NCBI RefSeq assembly: GCF_000931465.1
Contig: NZ_CP010892.1
Coordinates: 4,859,388 to 4,923,387, forward strand
Origin: Pseudomonas sp. MRSN 12121
GTDB lineage: Bacteria > Pseudomonadota > Gammaproteobacteria > Pseudomonadales > Pseudomonadaceae
Direction of reading: 5' to 3'
Length of the DNA: 64,000 nt
A model generated the notes under the pieces. That model was not told the origin of the DNA and did not search any database. It was given only the letters and a program-made list of their open reading frames with translations. The position numbers were made by a program, and so were the translations under genes. Within the stretch, counting starts at the first letter, position 1, and every line of letters begins with the position of its first letter. Shown piece by piece: positions 60,760 through 64,000 of this stretch.

Positions 60760-61386
60760 ATGAGTTCTGTTTTCATTATCGACGACCATCCTGTAATTCG
60801 ACTGGCCATCCGCATGTTGCTGGAACATGAGGGTTATAAGATCGTCGGCGAAACCGATAATGGCGTCGATGCCTTGCAGATGGTCCGCGACAGCATGCCC
60901 GACCTGATCGTGCTCGACATCAGCATCCCCAAGCTCGACGGGCTGGAACTGCTGTTGCGCTTCGCGGCGCTGGACAAGTCCCTGCGGGTGCTGGTGCTGA
61001 CGGCGCAATCGCCGGCCCTGTTCGCCGCGCGCTGCATGCAGGCCGGGGCTTGCGGCTATGTATGCAAACAGGAGGACCTGAGCGAAGTGCTCAGCGCCAT
61101 GAAGGCCGTGCTGTGCGGATACAACTACTTCCCCAGCCATGCCTTGCAGAAACCCCGTCCGGATAAAACGTCGAACAGCGAACTGAATCGCCTGATGTTG
61201 CTCAGTGATCGGGAACTCATGGTGTTGCAACTTTTTGCCAAGGGCAGCACCAGCACACAAATAGCCAACAGCATCTTTCTCAGTGGCAAGACCGTCAGCA
61301 CTTATAAAAAAAGAATCATGCATAAACTTCACGCCCATTCCATGGCAGAACTTATCGAACTGGCACAACGTCACGAACTGGTATGA
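60760..61386 (+). CDS. BvgA/FimZ-like LuxR-family response regulator
   Basis: 208 aa from ATG 60760 (a TTG two codons earlier is in frame). Receiver with IIDDHPVIRLAI, phosphoacceptor Asp53 (VLDISIPKLDG) and an odd CKQEDL in the Lys region. LuxR HTH: SDRELMVLQLFAKGSTSTQI and SGKTVSTYKKRIMHKL. The BvgA/FimZ/EvgA subgroup is often tied to adhesins. It overlaps the kinase gene downstream by 4 bp and follows the TPS genes. Confidence 0.9.
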   Translation: MSSVFIIDDHPVIRLAIRMLLEHEGYKIVGETDNGVDALQMVRDSMPDLIVLDISIPKLDGLELLLRFAALDKSLRVLVLTAQSPALFAARCMQAGACGYVCKQEDLSEVLSAMKAVLCGYNYFPSHALQKPRPDKTSNSELNRLMLLSDRELMVLQLFAKGSTSTQIANSIFLSGKTVSTYKKRIMHKLHAHSMAELIELAQRHELV

Positions 61387-63182
61387 GCAACAGGATATTC
61401 CAATACATTCCTTATTACGGATCGCTGCTGAGCCTAATACTTTCGGCGGGGCTGTTTTGCGGCCCGCTCGCCGCCGGGCAAATCCTGTTCGCCGGCCTAT
61501 CGCTGCTGGCATCCCTCGGCACAATCGCCTGGTTGCACCGGCGCCTGCTCCGCCAGCGACAGGTCGCGCTGGGCCTCGAGGAACAGCTCGAACGGCTGCA
61601 AGGCTGGTTCGAGGGCATGCCTCATCCGGCCTTTCTGCGCGATCGCCAGGGCGTGCTGCAACAGTGCAACGCCAGCTACCTGGAACACTTCGCCACGCAG
61701 CGCGCCGACGTCATCGGCCAGAGCGTACTGCAGGGGCCGCTGGAGGATCCGGAACAAGCCCGGGAGTATCACGCCGACTATATGCGGGTGATCGCCCAGG
61801 AGCAGGCGCTGCAGCTTGAGCGGCCGCTGCGCGTCAACGGGCGGGAACTCACCGTGCGGCACTGGGTGGCGCCCTGCCGGGATTCGCGCGGACAGGTCCG
61901 GGGCATTGTCGGTGGCTGGGTCGACATCACCCGGCAGCGGCAACACGCCGACCGCCTCGAAGCCGCCAGGCAACAGGCGGAAGCGGCCAGCCAGGCAAAA
62001 ACGGCGTTCCTGGCCAGCACCGGCCACGAACTGCGCAGCCCGGCGAAGGCCTTGGCAGGGCTGCTGGAGCAGGTCCTGCAAGGCGCCGCGGACCCGCCGG
62101 CGCAACAACCGCTGCTCGCAAGGGCTTATCGTACGGTCCGGCAGATGCAGGTCCTGATCGACGATACCCTGGACACCGCTCGCGTCGAATCGGGACGCCT
62201 GGCGCTGACGCCCGAATGGCTGGACCCGCAGCGGCTGGTCGAAGCCATCCTCGGCGAATTCGCCGACCAGGCCCGGGAGAAAAACCTCAAGCTGCTGCCG
62301 GCCTTCTCCTGCGACGCCGAGCCCCTCGAGGTGCTGCTCGATCCGCGGCGCTTCAGACAGATTCTCGGCCACCTGCTGAGCAATGCGATCCGGTTCACCG
62401 AGCAGGGGCAGATCAAGGTCCGGCTCGACCTGCAGCGCGCCACGCCACAACAGCTGCAACTGACGCTACGGGTGACCGACAGTGGTATCGGCATCGACGA
62501 GCAGGCGCCAGCGCAATTGGGCGAGCCCAGCGGCGAGGCCAACCCGCTGCCGAAACCCGAGGGGCCGGGGCCAGGACTGGGGCTGCGCCTCTGTCGCCAC
62601 CTCTGCGAACTCATGCAAGGCACCCTGCATCTGGCCAGCCAACCGGGGATAGGTACGGAAGCCCGGGTGCAGTTGCCACTGGCCTGCCGGCCTCGACGAA
62701 CGCCTGCAGCCCCCGCCGAGCCCCCCACTGCTCGCGCAGCCGATACCTCGCACGGCCTGATCGACGGCCAGCCGGCGAACCTGGGCCAGCCGCCGGCCGA
62801 CCTGCAAGCGCAGCCCTGGCACAACGCATTCAGCCTGAAGGCGCTGCACAGCCTGTCCCGGGGCAAACCGCAGTTCCGCCTGCGGATCCTCAACGAGCTG
62901 CTGCGTTGCAGCTATCGGGATCGCCAGCAACTGCGCGAACTGTGCGACGCCCCCTCGATCCCGGCGCTGGCGGAGCTCGCCCACAAGATCAAGGGCTCGG
63001 CCCTGATGGTCCAGGCCAGGGCACTCGAAGCGCATTGCGCGGCCCTCGAACGGGCCTGCCAGGAAGAAGCGGACCTGCCCGATCTGCTGCAGCACGGCAG
63101 TGCCCTGGAACAGGCCATGCTGATGTTCGAGCGCGCCCTGGCGTGGCAACTGGAACAGCCGGACAGCCCGGGGACATCCTGA
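61383..63182 (+). CDS. Unorthodox histidine kinase with Hpt, no receiver
   Basis: 599 aa. Two membrane helices near the N-terminus (about 14-52), a PAS domain (about 68-185), HisKA with TGHELRSP (His215), HATPase with LLSNAIRFTEQG, TDSGIGID and GPGLGLRL, then a Pro/Ala-rich linker (about 435-480) and an Hpt domain with HKIKGSA (His534). BvgS/EvgS-type kinases carry a receiver between HATPase and Hpt; here there is none. The H-box SPAKAL is also atypical. The relay to Hpt must use another receiver, perhaps in trans, or the regulator next to it. Confidence 0.85.
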   Translation: MSNRIFQYIPYYGSLLSLILSAGLFCGPLAAGQILFAGLSLLASLGTIAWLHRRLLRQRQVALGLEEQLERLQGWFEGMPHPAFLRDRQGVLQQCNASYLEHFATQRADVIGQSVLQGPLEDPEQAREYHADYMRVIAQEQALQLERPLRVNGRELTVRHWVAPCRDSRGQVRGIVGGWVDITRQRQHADRLEAARQQAEAASQAKTAFLASTGHELRSPAKALAGLLEQVLQGAADPPAQQPLLARAYRTVRQMQVLIDDTLDTARVESGRLALTPEWLDPQRLVEAILGEFADQAREKNLKLLPAFSCDAEPLEVLLDPRRFRQILGHLLSNAIRFTEQGQIKVRLDLQRATPQQLQLTLRVTDSGIGIDEQAPAQLGEPSGEANPLPKPEGPGPGLGLRLCRHLCELMQGTLHLASQPGIGTEARVQLPLACRPRRTPAAPAEPPTARAADTSHGLIDGQPANLGQPPADLQAQPWHNAFSLKALHSLSRGKPQFRLRILNELLRCSYRDRQQLRELCDAPSIPALAELAHKIKGSALMVQARALEAHCAALERACQEEADLPDLLQHGSALEQAMLMFERALAWQLEQPDSPGTS

Positions 63183-63394
63183 CCACCGGCCGGTGCGGCG
63201 CTTCATGCACGGGCGACTTGTCAGAAAAATATCAAAAGGCCACTATCCTTTCCCTCGGTCCGGCCCCTCCCCGCCAACCGCCGTCCGGCAGTGGCCGACA
63301 GCGTCCCACGGACCGTGCGCCCAGGCACGATGCACCTGCCTTAACTATGCTGAAACGTTGAATTGCGCATCACGCGCCCCTGGAGAGAGCTGCA

Positions 63395-64000
63395 ATGCCG
63401 AGCACGCTGCCGTTCGAAAAACGCCGATTCCCTCTCCATGTGCATATCAGCGTGATGTTCACCTGCCTGCTCCTGCTGACCGGCATCGTGCTGGGCATTT
63501 TCAACTATCAGCAAACCACCCGCATCATCCTCTCCAGCAGCGAAAAACTGTTCCAGCGCATCGAGCAGGACGTGCAGCTGGACTTGAAAGCCACCTACGA
63601 ACCGATCCGCCACTTGCTCAGCCTGCTGGTGGACAACCCCGCCGTGCACGGCGCCGACCTCGACCAACGACTGGCGCTGCTCGAGCCTTTCGCGCAGTCG
63701 CTCAAGGACAACACCGAGCTGGCGTCCCTCTATGTCGGGTATGCCAACGGTGATTTCTTCATGGTCCGGCCCCTGCGCACCCAGTCCCTGAAAGTCGCTC
63801 GCCAGGCCCCCGAGGCCGCGGCCTATGAGGTCTGGAGCATCGAGCGCCACCACGGCAGCGGCCAGGCGCATTCGCAATCGCTGTTCTATGACGCCAGCCT
63901 CGCCCTCCTCGGCCGCCGCGACAACACCGCGGAAACCTACGATCCGACGGCCCGCAACTGGTTTGCCGACGCCCAGGCCGGAACCGACCAGATCACCACG
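63395..64000 (+). CDS. Membrane sensor protein, N-terminal part (Cache-type)
   Basis: Partial, 202 codons, right edge. GGAGAG before ATG 63395. An N-terminal membrane helix (ISVMFTCLLLLTGIVLGIFN) is followed by a periplasmic domain like dCache sensors (NTELASLYVGYANGDFFMV and, near the edge, YDPTARNWFADA, a Cache-type signature). The output domain (cyclase, HD-GYP, diguanylate cyclase or receptor) lies outside the window, so its class is undecided. Confidence 0.75.
   Translation, partial: MPSTLPFEKRRFPLHVHISVMFTCLLLLTGIVLGIFNYQQTTRIILSSSEKLFQRIEQDVQLDLKATYEPIRHLLSLLVDNPAVHGADLDQRLALLEPFAQSLKDNTELASLYVGYANGDFFMVRPLRTQSLKVARQAPEAAAYEVWSIERHHGSGQAHSQSLFYDASLALLGRRDNTAETYDPTARNWFADAQAGTDQITT

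Overview
The window is high-GC DNA from a fluorescent Pseudomonas, most likely of the P. fluorescens species complex (P. protegens/P. chlororaphis-like). The evidence is a divergently arranged pvdL/pvdS pair, an acyclic-terpene (atu) operon, a dsbRS-dsbD-dsbG block, CheV, Pseudomonas-type REP elements and a DUF6124-type gene. I saw no rRNA, tRNA, CRISPR array, transposase or prophage. All assignments come from reading the sequence and remembered family knowledge; no database search was run.

Layout. 0-5 kb: a copper/thiol-stress two-component system (dsbS partial at the left edge, dsbR) divergent from a periplasmic disulfide operon (dsbD-type, TlpA/DsbE-type, dsbG), with a tandem-repeat operator between them. 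5-8.5 kb: a DUF6124-type gene with a long, structured 5' leader, two REP-type palindromes, a NUDIX gene paired with a ParB/sulfiredoxin-like gene, and an alpha/beta hydrolase. 8.6-22.5 kb: pvdL, the first pyoverdine peptide synthetase (4 modules), and the iron-starvation sigma factor gene pvdS, divergent, with a candidate PvdS-dependent promoter for pvdL and a sigma70/Fur promoter for pvdS. 22.6-24 kb: a small Cys-containing protein and a solute-binding protein. 23.9-33 kb: atuR and atuABCDEF for citronellol/geraniol-type catabolism, with two mirror-image operators between atuR and atuA; atuG and atuH are absent here.

33-45.5 kb is ordinary core genome: an exonuclease, ppnP, a MOSC protein, CheV, an unrecognised 155-aa protein, a HisKA_3 kinase with its LuxR-type regulator, a YegS-type lipid kinase, molybdenum-cofactor genes (moaB-moeA divergent from mobA), a small lipoprotein, an RluA-family pseudouridine synthase, a LexA-boxed pair of small genes and a glutaredoxin-like protein. 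45.6-53 kb: a CPA2 antiporter with TrkA domains, an Amt ammonium transporter, a DUF883/YqjE/YqjK-type envelope trio, an EAL protein and a dGTPase.

53-64 kb is the most accessory-looking part. An AT-rich gene-free stretch leads into a two-partner secretion pair (TpsB transporter, 1658-aa TpsA exoprotein). A BvgA/FimZ-like response regulator, an unorthodox histidine kinase that has an Hpt domain but no receiver, and a truncated membrane sensor protein follow. An identical 15-bp palindrome occurs in the leader of this locus and upstream of the 36.5-39 kb signalling cluster, suggesting a shared regulator. The best leads for undescribed biology are the structured leader with mutually exclusive pairings (5.5-5.7 kb), the receiver-less kinase and its TPS neighbour, the shared palindrome, and the SOS-boxed S24-like protein lacking its catalytic lysine.
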